From NCBI GenBank assembly GCA_021234155.1, contig JAJEKV010000012.1:10380448-10444447 (forward strand): DNA of 64,000 nucleotides, given 5' to 3'. Position numbers and translations under genes: made by a program. Position 1 is the first letter of the stretch, and every line of letters starts with the position of its first letter. This DNA comes from Isoetes taiwanensis. Its lineage: Eukaryota; Streptophyta; Lycopodiopsida; Isoetales; Isoetaceae. Below, piece after piece: positions 46,101 through 57,629 of this stretch. The notes below the pieces were generated by a model. The model was not told the DNA's origin. It searched no databases and saw nothing but the letters and a program-made list of their open reading frames with translations.

Positions 46101-49100
46101 GATCGCGATTCCGAGAGAGGGAGGTCGCCCGGCCCGGCCCCCGTGGCCTTGGGGAGAGGAAATTTGGGGCAAGCAGCCCCGGAGGGATTTTAGGGTCCAA
46201 GGCGCCAAGGCCAACACCCCAACCCCACTTCAAGACACGGCGCCAAGGTCCCGGCCGACCGACAAGGAGAGGGGCCTCCAAACGTGAAACCCCGTGGGCT
46301 GCCGTGCTCTAGAAGGGTTTACGTTTTGGGGCCGAAGTCCCCGGTCTGCTGCACTTGGGACCTGGCCGAGAAGCAGCAGCCGAGAATACGGAGCAAGGGG
46401 AACCGGACGGAGCGGAGTTTGGGCCTTTCCTCCTCCCGATGTGGCAAGTAGAAGCCTGGGGCGCTTTTGGTGCTGGCAAGACATTCAGAATTCGCAATTA
46501 ATGCATTGCACCTAAAATAAATTCCGGTTTTTGCAAGCGGGATCCCTAATTCATCTCCAAAGACACGGCCCAATTTTCGGAATTTTCGGAGAAGGTCTAG
46601 GTCAAAGGGTTAGCATTAGAACGGTGCCGGGCAGCCCGCTGTGGCAACCGAAATGGCACCCTTCCCCAAGTCAAACGAGGCCGGGGACCTTGCGGGGATC
46701 CCTCACAAGAGGGGAGAGTCCGGACCCCGTGAGGCGTGGGGATCCAAAAAGTTCCCGAGGCAGCCTCTTCCTTCGGCCCCCCGGGTTGCACGCTAATGAC
46801 CACCCTCCCTGAGCCCGGCTCCCCTATCCGGACCGCTGGATCCTCCATCGGGGCCCCTCTTCGGGAAGGTCCAAAAGATTCCAGATCGGTCCCCGAGAAC
46901 TTGTCAAACCGCTGGGCGCCCCGATGTCGGCCTTGTAGAAACCGCGACTGCTTTTGTCGCTCGCACCGGGATGCTCCGGAATGGCAAATAGACCCCGCCA
47001 AATCGTCAGGAATGGGTAAATTACCCTAGGGAGCAAGTTACACCTGGCCGGTTTGGCGTAAAGAAGGAAACACTCACGCCCTCCACGACAAGATCCCGCA
47101 TGCACATCCTAGGCCAATTGACTACGAAAGTGTGATGGAAGTGAGCTACTTTGGCTCTTGGAGTTCGGGTGGTCTTCCGCCACGGAACTTGGTCCCTGTG
47201 GCAATGTCGACGCTCCGAGTCCATTGGCAGAGTCGATCGCGATTCTGGGAGAGGGAGGTCGCCCGGTCCGTCCCCGTGGCCTTGGGAGAGGAAATTTGGG
47301 GCAAGCGCCTCCCGGAGGGATTTTAGGGTCCGCTCAAGGCCAACACCCCAACCCCACTTCAAGACACGCCAAGAAGGTCCCGGCCGAATCCGGACAAGGA
47401 GAGGGCCTCCAAACGTGAAACCCCGTGGGCTGCCGTGCTCTAGAAGGGTTTACGTTTTGGGGGCCGAGTCCCGTCTGCTGCACTTGGGACCGCCGAGAAG
47501 AAAAATGAGAATACGGAGCAAGGGGAACCGACGGAGCGGAGTTTGGGCCTTTCCTCCTCCCGATGTGGCAAGTAGAAGTCGGGGCGCTTTTGCAAAGCTG
47601 GCAAGACATTCAGAATTCGCAATTAATGCATTGCACTAAAATAAATTCGGTTTTTTGCGGGATCCCTAATTCATCTCCAAGACACGCCCAATTTTTCGGA
47701 ATTTTCGGAGAAGGTCTAGGTCAAAGGGTTAGATATTAGAACGGTCGGGCAGCCCGGGTGTGGCAACCGAAGTGGGCACCCTTCCCCAAGTCAAACGAGG
47801 CGGGACCTTGCAGGGATCCCTCACAAGAGGGGAGAGTCCAGGACCCCGTGAGGCGGGATCCAAAAAGTTCCCGAGGCAGCCCTTCCCCGGCAGCCCCCTG
47901 GTCGTGACGCTAATGACCACCCTCCGGGAGCCCGGTTCCCCTATCCGACCGTTGGATCCTCCGCTCAGTGGGCCCCTCTTCGAAGGTCCAAAGATTCCCA
48001 GATCGGTCCGGGAGAACTTGTCAAACCGCGGGGCCCCGGGATGTCTACTTTGTAGAAACCAAGACTGCTTTGTTTCGCACCGGGATGCTCCTAATGGCAA
48101 ATAGACCCCGCCAAATCGTCCGGAATGGCTTAAATTACCCTAGGGAGCAAGTTACACCTGGCCGGTTTTACTAAAGAAGGAAACACTCACGCCCTCCACG
48201 ACAAGATCCCGCATGCACATCCTAGGCCAATTGGACTACGAAAGTGTGATGGAAGTGAGCTACTTTGGCTTCTTGGAGTTTGGGTGGTCTTCTGGCCACG
48301 GAACTTGGTCCCCAGGGCAATGTCGACGTTCTGAGTCCATTGGCAGAGTCAGATCGCGATTCCGGAGAGGGGAGGTCGCCCGTCCGTCCCCAGGGCCTTG
48401 GGGAGAGGAAATTTGGGGCAAGCAGCCCCGGGAGGGGATTTTAGGTCCAAGGTCAAGGCCAACACCCCAACTCCACTTCAAGACACGGGCGCAAGGTCCC
48501 GGCCGACCGACAAGGAGAGGGGCCTCCAAACGAAACCCCGTGGGTTGCCGTGCTCTAGAAGGGTTTACGTTTTTGGGGCCGAGTCCCGGTCTGTTGCACT
48601 TGGGACGGCCGAGAAGCTTGAGAAAGCAGCCGAGAATACGGAGCAAGGGGAACTGACGGAGCGGAGTTTGGGCCTTTCCTCCTCCCGATGTGGCAAGTAG
48701 AAGTCGGGGGGCGCTTTTGCAGTGGCAAGACATTCGTAAATTCGCAATTAATGCATTGCACGAAAATAAATTCCGGTTTTTGCCAAGGGATCCCTAATTC
48801 ATCTCCAAAGACACGACCCAATTTTCGGAATTTTCGGCCAGGAGAAGGTCTAGGTCAAAGGGTTAGCATTAGAACGGCCGGGGCAGCCCGCTGTGGCAAA
48901 CCGAGCTGGCACCCTTCCCAAGTCAAACGAGGCCAGGACCTTGCGGGGATCCCTCACAAGAGGGGAGAGTCCAGGGGGACCCCGTGAGGCGGGATCCAAA
49001 AAGTTCCCGAGGCAGCCCTTCCCCGGCAGCGCCCCCGGTCGCGACGCTTAATGACCACCCTCCCGGAGCCCGGTTCCCCTATCCGACCGCTGGATCCTCA

Positions 49101-52100
49101 CGGGGGGCCCTCTTCGAAGGTCCAAAAGATTCCAGATCGGGTCCGGAGAACTTGTCAAACCGCGGGGCGCCCCGGATGCCGGCCTTGTAGAAACCGCGAG
49201 CTAATTTTTGTATATATTCGGCACCGGATGCTCCGGAATGGCAAATAGACCCCGCCAAATTGTCCGAATGGCGAAATTACCCTAGGGAGCAAGTTACACT
49301 GGCACGGTTTTATGTAAAGAAGGAAACACTCACGCCTCCACGACAAGATCCCGCATGCACATCCTAGGCCAATTGACCACGAGTGTGATGGAAGTGAGCT
49401 ACTTTGGCTTCTTGAGTTCGGTGGTCTTCCGCCACGGAACTTGGTCCCAGTGGCAATGTCGACGCTCCGAGTCCATTGGCGAGTCGATCGCGATTCCGGA
49501 GAGGGAGGTCGCCTGGTCCGTCCCCCGTGGCCTTGGGGAGAGGAAATTTGGGCAAGCAGCCTCCTGAGGGGATTTTAGGGTTCAAGGCTCAAGGCCAACA
49601 CCCCAACTCCACTTCAAGACACGATGCAAGGTCCCCGGCCGAATCGACAAGGAGAGGGCCTCCTCAAACGAAAACCCCGTGGGCTGCCGTGCTCTAGAAG
49701 GGTTTACGCTTTGGGGCCGAGTCCCGGTCTGCTGTAATTTGGGACCTGGCCGAGAAGCGCCAAATGGAGAATACGGAGCAAGGGGAACCGACGGAGCGGA
49801 GTTTGGGCCTTTCCTCCTCCCCGATGTGGCAAGTAGAAGTCGGGGGCGCTTTTGGTGGGGCAAGACATTCAGAATTCGCAATTAATGCATTGCACCTAAA
49901 ATAAATTCCGTTTTTGCCAGCTGGATCCCTAATTCATCTCCAAAGACACGCCCAATTTTTCGGAATTTTCTGGAGAAGGTCTAGGTCAAAGGGTTAGCAT
50001 TAGAACGGCCGGGGCAGCCCGCAGGGTGGCAAACCGAGCCGCACCCTTCCCCAAGTCAAACGAGGCCAGACCTTGCAGGGATCCCTCACAAGAGGGAAGA
50101 GTCCGGACCCCGTGAGGCGGGATCCAAAAAGTTCCCGAGGCAGCCCTTTCCCGGGCGCCTCCCGGGCTGCACGCTATCGACCACCCTCCCGAGCCGGTTC
50201 CCCCTATCCAGGACCGTTGGATCCTCCGCTCAGTGGGCCCTCTTCGAAGGTCCAAAAGATTCCAGATCGGGTCCGAGAACTTGTCAAACCGCCCGGGCGC
50301 CCCGATGTGAAGCCTTGTAGAAACCTTTGACTGCTTTGTCGTTCGCACCGAGGATGCTCGAGGAATGGCAAATAGACCCGCCAAATCGTCCGAATGGCGA
50401 AATTACCCTAGGGAGCAAGTTACACGGTCGGTTTTGCGAAAGAAGGAAACACTCGCGCCCTCCACGACAAAAGATCCCGCATGCACATCCTAGGCCAATT
50501 GACTACGAAAGTGTGATGGAAGTGAGCTACTTTGGCGCTTCTTGGAGTTCGGGTGGTCTTCCTCGCCACGGAACTTGGTCCCTGTGGCAATGTCGACGCT
50601 CGAGTCCATTGGCGTGAGTCGATCGCGATTCGAGAGGGGAGGTCGCCCGTCCGGCCCCCGTGGCCTTGGGGAGAGGAAATTTGGGGCAAGCAGCCCTGAG
50701 GGATTTTAGGGTCCCGGCTCAAGGCCAACACCCCAACTCCACTTCAAGACACCGCCAAGCAAGGTCCCCGGCCGAACTGAAAAGGAGAGGGCCTCCCAAA
50801 CGTAAACCCCCGTGGGTTGCCGTGCTCTAGAAGGTTTACGCTTTGGGGGCCGAGTCCCGGGTCTGCTGCACTTGGGACCGGCCGGAAGCAAAGCAGCCGA
50901 GAATACCTGAGCAAGGGAACTGACGGAGCGGAGTTTGGGCCTTTCCTCCTCCCGATGTGGCAAGTAGAAGTCGGGGGGCGCTTTTGCAGTGGCAAGACAT
51001 TCGTAAATTCGCAATTAATGCATTGCACGAAAATAAATTCCGGTTTTTTGCCAGCGGGATCCCTAATTCATCTCCAGCACACGACCCAATTTTCGGAATT
51101 TTCGGAGAAGGTCTAGGTCAAAGGGTTAGCATTAGAACGGTCGGGGCAGCCCGTTGCAGGGCAACCGAGCTGGCACCCTTCCCCAAGTCAAACGAGGCCA
51201 GGACCTTGCAGGGATCCCTCACAAGAGGGGAGAGTCCGGACGTGAGGGCCGGGATCCAAAAAGTTCCCCGAGGCTGACCCTTCCGGCAGCCGCCCCCGGG
51301 TCGCGACGCCACGACCACCCTCCCGGAGCCCTTCCCTATCCGACCGCTGGATCCCTCCGCTCAGGGGCCCTCTTCGGGAAGGTCCAAAAGATTCCAGATC
51401 GGTCCGGGAGAACTTGTCAAACCGCGGGGCGTCCTGATGTCGGCCTTGTAGAAACCGCACTGTTTTGTCGTTCGGGCACCGGGGATGCTCCGGAATGGCA
51501 AATAGACCCTGCCAAATCGTCCGAATGGCTTAAATTACCCTAGGGAGCAAGTTACACGGCCGGTTTTTGGCGAAGAAGGAAACACTCGCCCCCCCACGAC
51601 AAAGATCCCGCATGCACATCCTAGGCCAATTGACTACGAAAGTGTGATGGAAGTGAGCTACTTTGGCGCTTCTTGAGTTCGGGTGGTCTTCCGCCACGGA
51701 ACTTGGTCCCCAGGGCAATGTCGACGCTCCGAGTCCATTGGCAGAGTCGACATGATTCCGGAGAGGGGGAGGTCGCCTGGCCCGGCCCCTGTGGCCTTGG
51801 GGAGAGGAAATTTGGGGCAAGCAGCCTCCGGAGGGATTTTAGGGGTCAAGGCTCAAGGCCAACACCCTAACTCCACTTCAAGACACGCAAGAAGGTCCCG
51901 GCCGACCGACAAGGAGAAGGCCTCCAAACGTGAAACCCCGTGGGTTGCCGTGCTCTAGAAGGGTTTACGTTTTGGGGCCGAGTCCCGGTCTCTGCTGCAC
52001 TTGGGACCTGGCCGAGAAGCTAAAGAACCGGAGAATACGGAGCAAGGGGAACTTTAACTTGGGACGGAGCGGAGTTTGGGCCTTTCCTCCTCCCGATGTG

Positions 52101-52313
52101 GCAAGTAGAAGTCGGGGGCGCTTTTTAAAGGGCAAGACATTCGTTAAATTCGCAAATTAATGCATTGCACTTAAAATAAATTCCGGTTTTTGCCGGGATT
52201 CCTAATTCATCTCAAAGACACGGCCCAATTTTCGAATTTTCTGGAGAAGGTCTAGGTCAAAGGGTTAGCATTAGAACGGTCGGGGCAGCCCGTTATGCAG
52301 GCAACCGAGCTGA
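37113..52313 (+). repeat. Tandem array of a ~1.12-kb GC-rich satellite, about 13.5 copies
   Basis: A fixed marker word (atgcacatcctaggccaatt) occurs at 38121, 39234, 40340, 41472, 42591, 43715, 44837, 45966, 47100, 48213, 49355, 50481 and 51612. That gives periods of 1106-1142 bp. Units are far more GC-rich than the flanks. Edges are sharp: entry at gtcgacgttctgagtcc (37113) and exit after ggcaaccgagctg (52313). Both strands give ORFs of 60-230 codons, but no frame stays open through a unit in all copies, and the recurrent ttaccctaggg and aaatagacc words carry stops. It is probably non-coding. I recognise no rDNA or known satellite. Many inter-copy differences sit at cctgg/ccagg/ctg/cag sites. 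Confidence 0.9.
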
Positions 52314-52704
52314 TTTGGAAGATTTGGAAGATGCGCTTGACTTCAAGCCACAAAGAAACATAAATTTAGTGGTCGCTTCTATCAACAAGGTTGAGAAAAA
52401 ATCCAAGCCGATCATTCCATCACAAACTTCTAAGAATGTGCATTTGAAAGATTTAGAACATGGAAGTGTCCCATTTGTAAGAGCTACGGGAGAGTCCAAA
52501 CCACAAATAATCTCGTGTTGGTTCTACCAAACCAAGTCTAAATGTCGCAGTAAAACCTCAGTTCAAATGGCAAATCGAATCAAGAAGGCGATATCCAACG
52601 GAAGAATGCAAAATATCTTCAAGAATCCTTCAGATCATGTTCATGCATATGTATCAATGCTAGATTGTACCCAAGAGAAAAATATAACAATGTACAAAAC
52701 ATAG
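52309..52704 (+). CDS. Exon-like ORF at right edge of the satellite, unknown
   Basis: Open from the array edge: ADLEDLEDALDFKPQRN, then INKVEKKSKPIIPSQTSKN, CWFYQTKSKCRSKTS and MANRIKKAI, to a stop at 52704. There is no ATG at the start (first Met at about 52567), so it would be an internal or terminal exon, or the surviving 3' part of a gene cut by the array. Codon use is ordinary and unlike the GC-rich repeats. No family recognised. It could equally be the source gene from which the array edge was captured. Confidence 0.35.
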   Translation, partial: ADLEDLEDALDFKPQRNINLVVASINKVEKKSKPIIPSQTSKNVHLKDLEHGSVPFVRATGESKPQIISCWFYQTKSKCRSKTSVQMANRIKKAISNGRMQNIFKNPSDHVHAYVSMLDCTQEKNITMYKT

Positions 52705-52854
52705 GTTTATTGAACAAAAGATCACTTGAACAATTCAAAGATACTCCTCCCCGAGCTTGGCTTATGGTTTCTATCGCGGAAGTCCTCCACTTGTCCATCC
52801 CTTTGAACCATAGCTCCATGTCAAGTATGTCAAGGCCACCATGCATACGCCGCT

Positions 52855-52945
52855 TTAAGACGATAGACGCCGCTTAACGACGTTTAAAGGTCGCTTAACG
52901 ACGCCTATAACGACGCTCGCGGCTATAACGACGCGTCAGACGAAA
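52855..52945. repeat. Internal patch of CACTA subterminal repeats near the transposase 3' side
   Basis: Units such as cgccgcttaacgacg, tcgcttaacgacg and ctataacgacg in ~90 bp. This is where the 3' end of the minus-strand transposase element would be expected. No CACTACAA terminus is visible next to it, so the left boundary of the minimal transposase element is either lost or at 7192. Confidence 0.7.
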
Positions 52946-53090
52946 TTTGTTTTGTTTTCGTGATGCCGAGATGCCATATATATTGCCCTATTAGTCCTCC
53001 GGCTTCTCGCCCCCCCTCCGGCCCTCCTGGCCGCCCTCCGCCTTCCTCCTCCTCCTCCTTAGGTCGGAGCTCCTCACCTACATCTCGCCA

Positions 53091-53240
53091 TGGCCGCTTC
53101 TCCCGATGCATGCCCGCTGATGCCGCACCAGAGGCCGCAGGCAAAGCGCCGCCGAGCACCCGCCTCCAGTCCCGAGTGGCTAGAGACGAACCTAACCCAA
53201 GAAAGGCTGGGAGTTCAAGCAAGCCATGACAAAGCCGCAT
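53091..53240 (+). CDS. Small plus-strand ORF with basic cluster, tentative
   Basis: ATG at 53091 in good plant context (cgccATGGCC) opens MAASPDACPLMPHQRPQAKRRR and runs 49 codons to a stop at 53240. AKRRR resembles a nuclear localisation signal. Further plus-strand coding-like stretches lie to about 53620 (DGVEEITAESTFELKREWI at about 53530-53590), followed by an AT-rich 3'UTR-like tail at 53640-53760. It could be a small second gene of the CACTA element convergent with TNP2, in the position of a TNPA-like gene, but no homology is recognised. Confidence 0.25.
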
Positions 53241-53639
53241 GATAGGGGGGCAAGAAAGACCTCCGCCTCAGACATCGGGAGGCCGGAACCTTCCCTCAAT
53301 ACAGCTCGAGTGCCCTCAAGAAATGCATGGTGAGCTCGTTGTGCTTGGCCCGTGATGCTAGAGGATAGGGGCCTTTGGGAAGGGAAACATTTCTTTGAAG
53401 CCCTACTTTCAAAAAGTTGCACCAGACCAACCGGGGCATGCGGGAAGTGCTCATACATGAATTCCTTGGGGGAAATGTGACACCACGCCGGGAGGGGCTT
53501 GGATTCCATGCCGGGGAGGCTTGTTCTCGATGGGGTGGAGGAAATCACCGCCGAAAGCACCTTCGAGCTCAAGCGAGAGTGGATCACTTGGATGCTGATA
53601 TATACCACTAGATGTGCACCGGCATCCACTTTGTTTTGT

Positions 53640-54270
53640 GTATTTGAATTGTGTATGGGTTTTTATATGAATTTTGTATTTTGAAGGGAATACATATATG
53701 ATTTTTGTATATGAATCTTGCATTTTGAAGGAATCTTCACATTTTATGATTAATTAAACATAAAGCGTGTACTCAATCGTATGTAGAACTGCCCCGACGG
53801 CGCTTGCAAGCCATAGGTCTATACTAGGATGCCAATTAACTTGGCATAAATGTCTATGATAACTTCAAGTTGCAATACTAATGTTGCCTAATATGGTTTG
53901 TAGTATACACAAATTGCATGCCAAAGTATTTTCTTATTCATATGTGGGAAGAAAATATAATAATCATAATAAAGTAATGAAGGTTCAATCGATGGTAGTC
54001 TTCTATCATGACAATAGTCCGCCCCCAACCCCCAACCTCCCTATTCGACCGCCATCTCTTCTTCACCTTCAAATATGCGGCGGAGCGAGCCTTACATGGA
54101 ACTACGAACCACCACCGATCTTGCAAAGGGATGAACGAAGGTGACCTACAAAACCTCTATTACATTAGTTCCTTTGTTAATGACATATATAAATTTTATT
54201 GCATCCAAGTAAACATACTTGTTCACATTGCTCAACCCTCACGAAAGTGTGTCTTGACCCACGATACCGG
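53640..54270. other. AT-rich spacer between convergent coding regions
   Basis: Repeated tttgtattttgaagg words at 53675-53735 and no convincing ORF. It probably holds the 3' untranslated regions of the plus-strand ORF and the minus-strand transposase. Confidence 0.4.
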
Positions 54271-54279
54271 CCAGTTGAA

Positions 54280-57200
54280 TCTAGTGAATACAGCCACTCG
54301 GATCTTTGCGTGATCGTGGCATGAGCACCGGTACACACAAGATCAAACCATTCGCATCAAACAACATTGTTTTGAATGCACTACCGACATCAACCTCCAT
54401 GATAGTCTTTATAGTACCAATCCATTCCAACATTGCCTCGATTGGGTTTGGGTCCGACTTTACACCGATCGGCAAACCGTACTAAACTTTTGCCGATATA
54501 CCACAATCATAAGTGCGTTTGCCATGATCCACACTTTGTCGTCGAAAGTGAGCACCAGAAGACCATATTGATGCATATGAATTATACTACAAAGTAAAGG
54601 AACAAATGTTCAAAATAACGAACGAAACTCGTGAATTATATGCTATTAAGTTGCACTTACAAATAGTGACACGCCTTTAGCATATGCAAATTCTTAAGCT
54701 AGAAACATGTTCGCCACGTTGCCTTGCCATCTCTAGTTGTTCGGCAGCCATTTATTGTTTATCTCACTTGGCGGGACCCTAGATGATCCGGAAGTGGTTG
54801 TTTGCGATTCTTTTGTCGATGGCGTCTTCTCTCCTCATCTCTTTATTTTTCTTCCTCGTATTTTTTTTTTATCCATTTCTCCATGGGAGTGGAGTTGTAG
54901 ATGAGAAACTTATTGACTTTTTGCCTGTTCTTCTAGTGTGAACAATTTCTTCTGTGGTCTTCCTTCGGGAACTTCTCCAATTATAGTTGGAGTGTCTTCA
55001 TTGGTCCATAATCGTGGAGCATTGGGGTGTAGATCGGCCAAGAACTCGGTGACATAGAATAATGACTCTCGTATAACCAACCCTCGCCATGCAACCCTCC
55101 TGGCCTTGCCTTCCGACGCATTTAAGTCCTTGAGAACCTTCGTAAAGCGTTCTATAAAAACATCCATCTAGGATTTGTTGTGCCTCAAGCAAGCTCTACT
55201 TCGCCCACTAAATGCACTAGTAAGTGAGTTTGTATGTCCGTAAAACTTGTTGGGAATTCTTTCTCTAGCATACAACATGCCTCAACGACCTTAGTTCGCA
55301 TGTCCCAATTTCATTTGTCGGTATCTCCTTCCTTGTAATCCATCTAAATATCATTTAAGAAAGAAAAAAAGTTAAGTGAGAGTTCAGCATCGAGTGTTTT
55401 TCTAAATCTGCATTTAACACGGAAAACTCGATAGGAGACATATTGCATGTAGTGGACTGCCGGGTGAGACGACCCTCGTAACAATAGGCATAACAAACCG
55501 CAACATCTTATGCCAATCATGAGATTTCAACCCGCTTAACTCCCCTTCGTTAGAGAAACAATTATAAAGCGAATGCATATATCGCCGGAGTCTTTATTGC
55601 CTTGATCGCTTCTCGAACGGGTTTCATACATTTTCTAGGCACGATCCAATCCACTTGTGGCCTTATTCCTTCTTCGACATTTAACCATGCTTTTAGATTT
55701 TGATCCAACTTCTTGTAGATCTTCTCGTCTTTGCATCTGTGTCCTTACGTCCGGTGACATGCTTCCAAATAGACGCCAAACGTTTTAAAGATGTGCATGG
55801 GATCAAGAAGATGATGGATCTTCAATTTTGTCCAATAGGTAGAAGGAAGAAGGATGCTTTCCACTTCATTCCCTTAACCTTATTTCCTTCGCCAGCATCC
55901 CACATGTTACCCCAATCTCTCATTGTCAACCTTTTTGGGAGGCTCTTGAGGCAATGTTTTCTCTTGGACCTACGATGGTTTTCGATTTTCCATTGGAGAT
56001 ATCTCTTGAAGTTTGCATAGACATTTTTTGTGCAATGCCGTTGACCGGGCGAGAGTTCAACTGTTCAAACCCACACAAGTGACATGCCGCATATCCGGAT
56101 TAACTTGGAGTCCAGGAGAGTTCATACAAACCAGGCCAATCGCCGTTGTCCACATTAAGATTGCTCTCAAGGTAAATCTTCGTTCAAAGACGAGTTCTCT
56201 TGAGACATCGTAAACTTCAATACCTTCACTCCACAATGTCAAAAGCTCATCAATAACTATTTTCAGATATGGATCTAGACTTTCCAGGCTTCTTCGGTCC
56301 CGGAACTAATAGTACTACCATTAAATGGCTAGTCTTCATGAGTAACCACGGTGGTAAATTATAGTTGATCAACACCATGGCCAAGTTGACCACGCGCTGA
56401 TTGACGCCTATAAGGATTAACACCATCCGATTTGCCAACCCTAATCTGGAGATTTCGTGGCTCTTCCAAATTCCGCCATGTTTCATCAATATGCTTCCAT
56501 TGCTTGCGGTCACTAACCACGCGGAGTACATTGTCACTCGACGCATTAGCGGCACACCAACCCATGAGCGAAGCTAGAGATTCACATCGAAACAATAGCC
56601 TTATGCGAGGGATCAATGGAAAGTAGCGAACCACCTTCATCGGGACGGTCTTCCCCTTGGCATCCGTGATTGTACCTAGAGGCACCACATTTAGGGCATG
56701 TTTCTGTGTTCTTGTAGATGTCATCCGGATAATATACCATGCAATCATTTGGACAAGCGTGAATCTTATGGTAGCCTAAACCAGTAGCTGCCAATATATT
56801 TTTATTTCAAAGTCGACTTTTTGGGCATAGTGTTCCCTTGTGGGAGTATTTTCTCTTGCAATAACCTCAGATAAAAACAGACCTTTACGTATACATTCAA
56901 CTACAAATTTAATAAGTCAAGTGATTGCAATTGTACTTACTATAACAAAGCCGTAACACTCGCATTGCTCCATTTGAATTTGGCTTGAAGGTTTAATATC
57001 AATAAAGATGTCGTCAATCTAGATATGCTTGCACCTGGATATAATGCTTTATGCGCCTCCTCCAATAAAACGTGATCTTCATGACCATCGTTAGGAGTAT
57101 TTATATCGTCATCTAGGTCGTTGTCGAAGATTGGGCCAAATGCATCTAACATGTCGGCTATGGGTTCCTCAACTTCCATGAAGTCGTCCATAGGGGCATT

Positions 57201-57380
57201 GTCATCATCTTCATCATCGTATTCCTGTTCATCTTCATCATTGTACTCTTCATTATGCGTTGTGCCCATGTTTGTACCATACTGCTCAATGTATTCTAAT
57301 TCTGCTATCCGCAATGACTTTTGATGTCGCCAATTCAGTACGCTTGGATGTGGTCTTATATCCACTTGCCTACCCTGCAC
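54280..57380 (-). pseudogene. tnp2: TNP2-type CACTA transposase, frame interrupted
   Basis: Minus-strand segments follow the Transposase_21/TNP2 order. An acidic linker (57330-57130) ends in LLEEAHKALYPGASISRL (about 57060). A GTAAGT intron (56938 to about 56790) follows. Then come GYHKIHACPNDCMVY (about 56780-56740), CPKCGASRY (about 56700), VVRYFPLIPR (about 56620), INYNLPPWLLMK and LLVPGPKKPG (about 56365-56290), LWSEGIEVYD (about 56230), HHLLDPMHIFK (about 55815-55785, matching the LDVMHIxKN motif), LSGLKSHDWHKML (about 55530) and C-terminal YVTEFLADLHPNAPRLW (about 55060). At least two frame changes interrupt it, near 56675 and 56440. The protein catalyses element excision and insertion. 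Frameshifts may be real or consensus errors. Confidence 0.85.
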
Positions 57381-57629
57381 GTCAGATTAAACGAAATATA
57401 TGCGTGATTGATACATACATTGAGAGCCCGTGTTTGTTAAATTTTAAGCATTTAATAACGAACGAAATATAAAATTTTATGTCATAATCAAAGCATATAT
57501 TGAAGATATAATACACATTTATCTTCAATATGTGCAATCTCATTCCAAAAGAAGAAGAAGAAGAATTCGAAGAAGAAGAAGAAAAATGGTGCATTTTGAC
57601 AAAAATTATATGAGTAATTTGAGTACATC

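Noticed and set aside
37081-52160. Dozens of 60-230-codon ORFs on both strands of the 1.12-kb repeats
   Set aside because: GC-rich repeats give open frames by composition. Frames are not maintained between copies, each frame meets recurrent stops, and no motif is recognisable.
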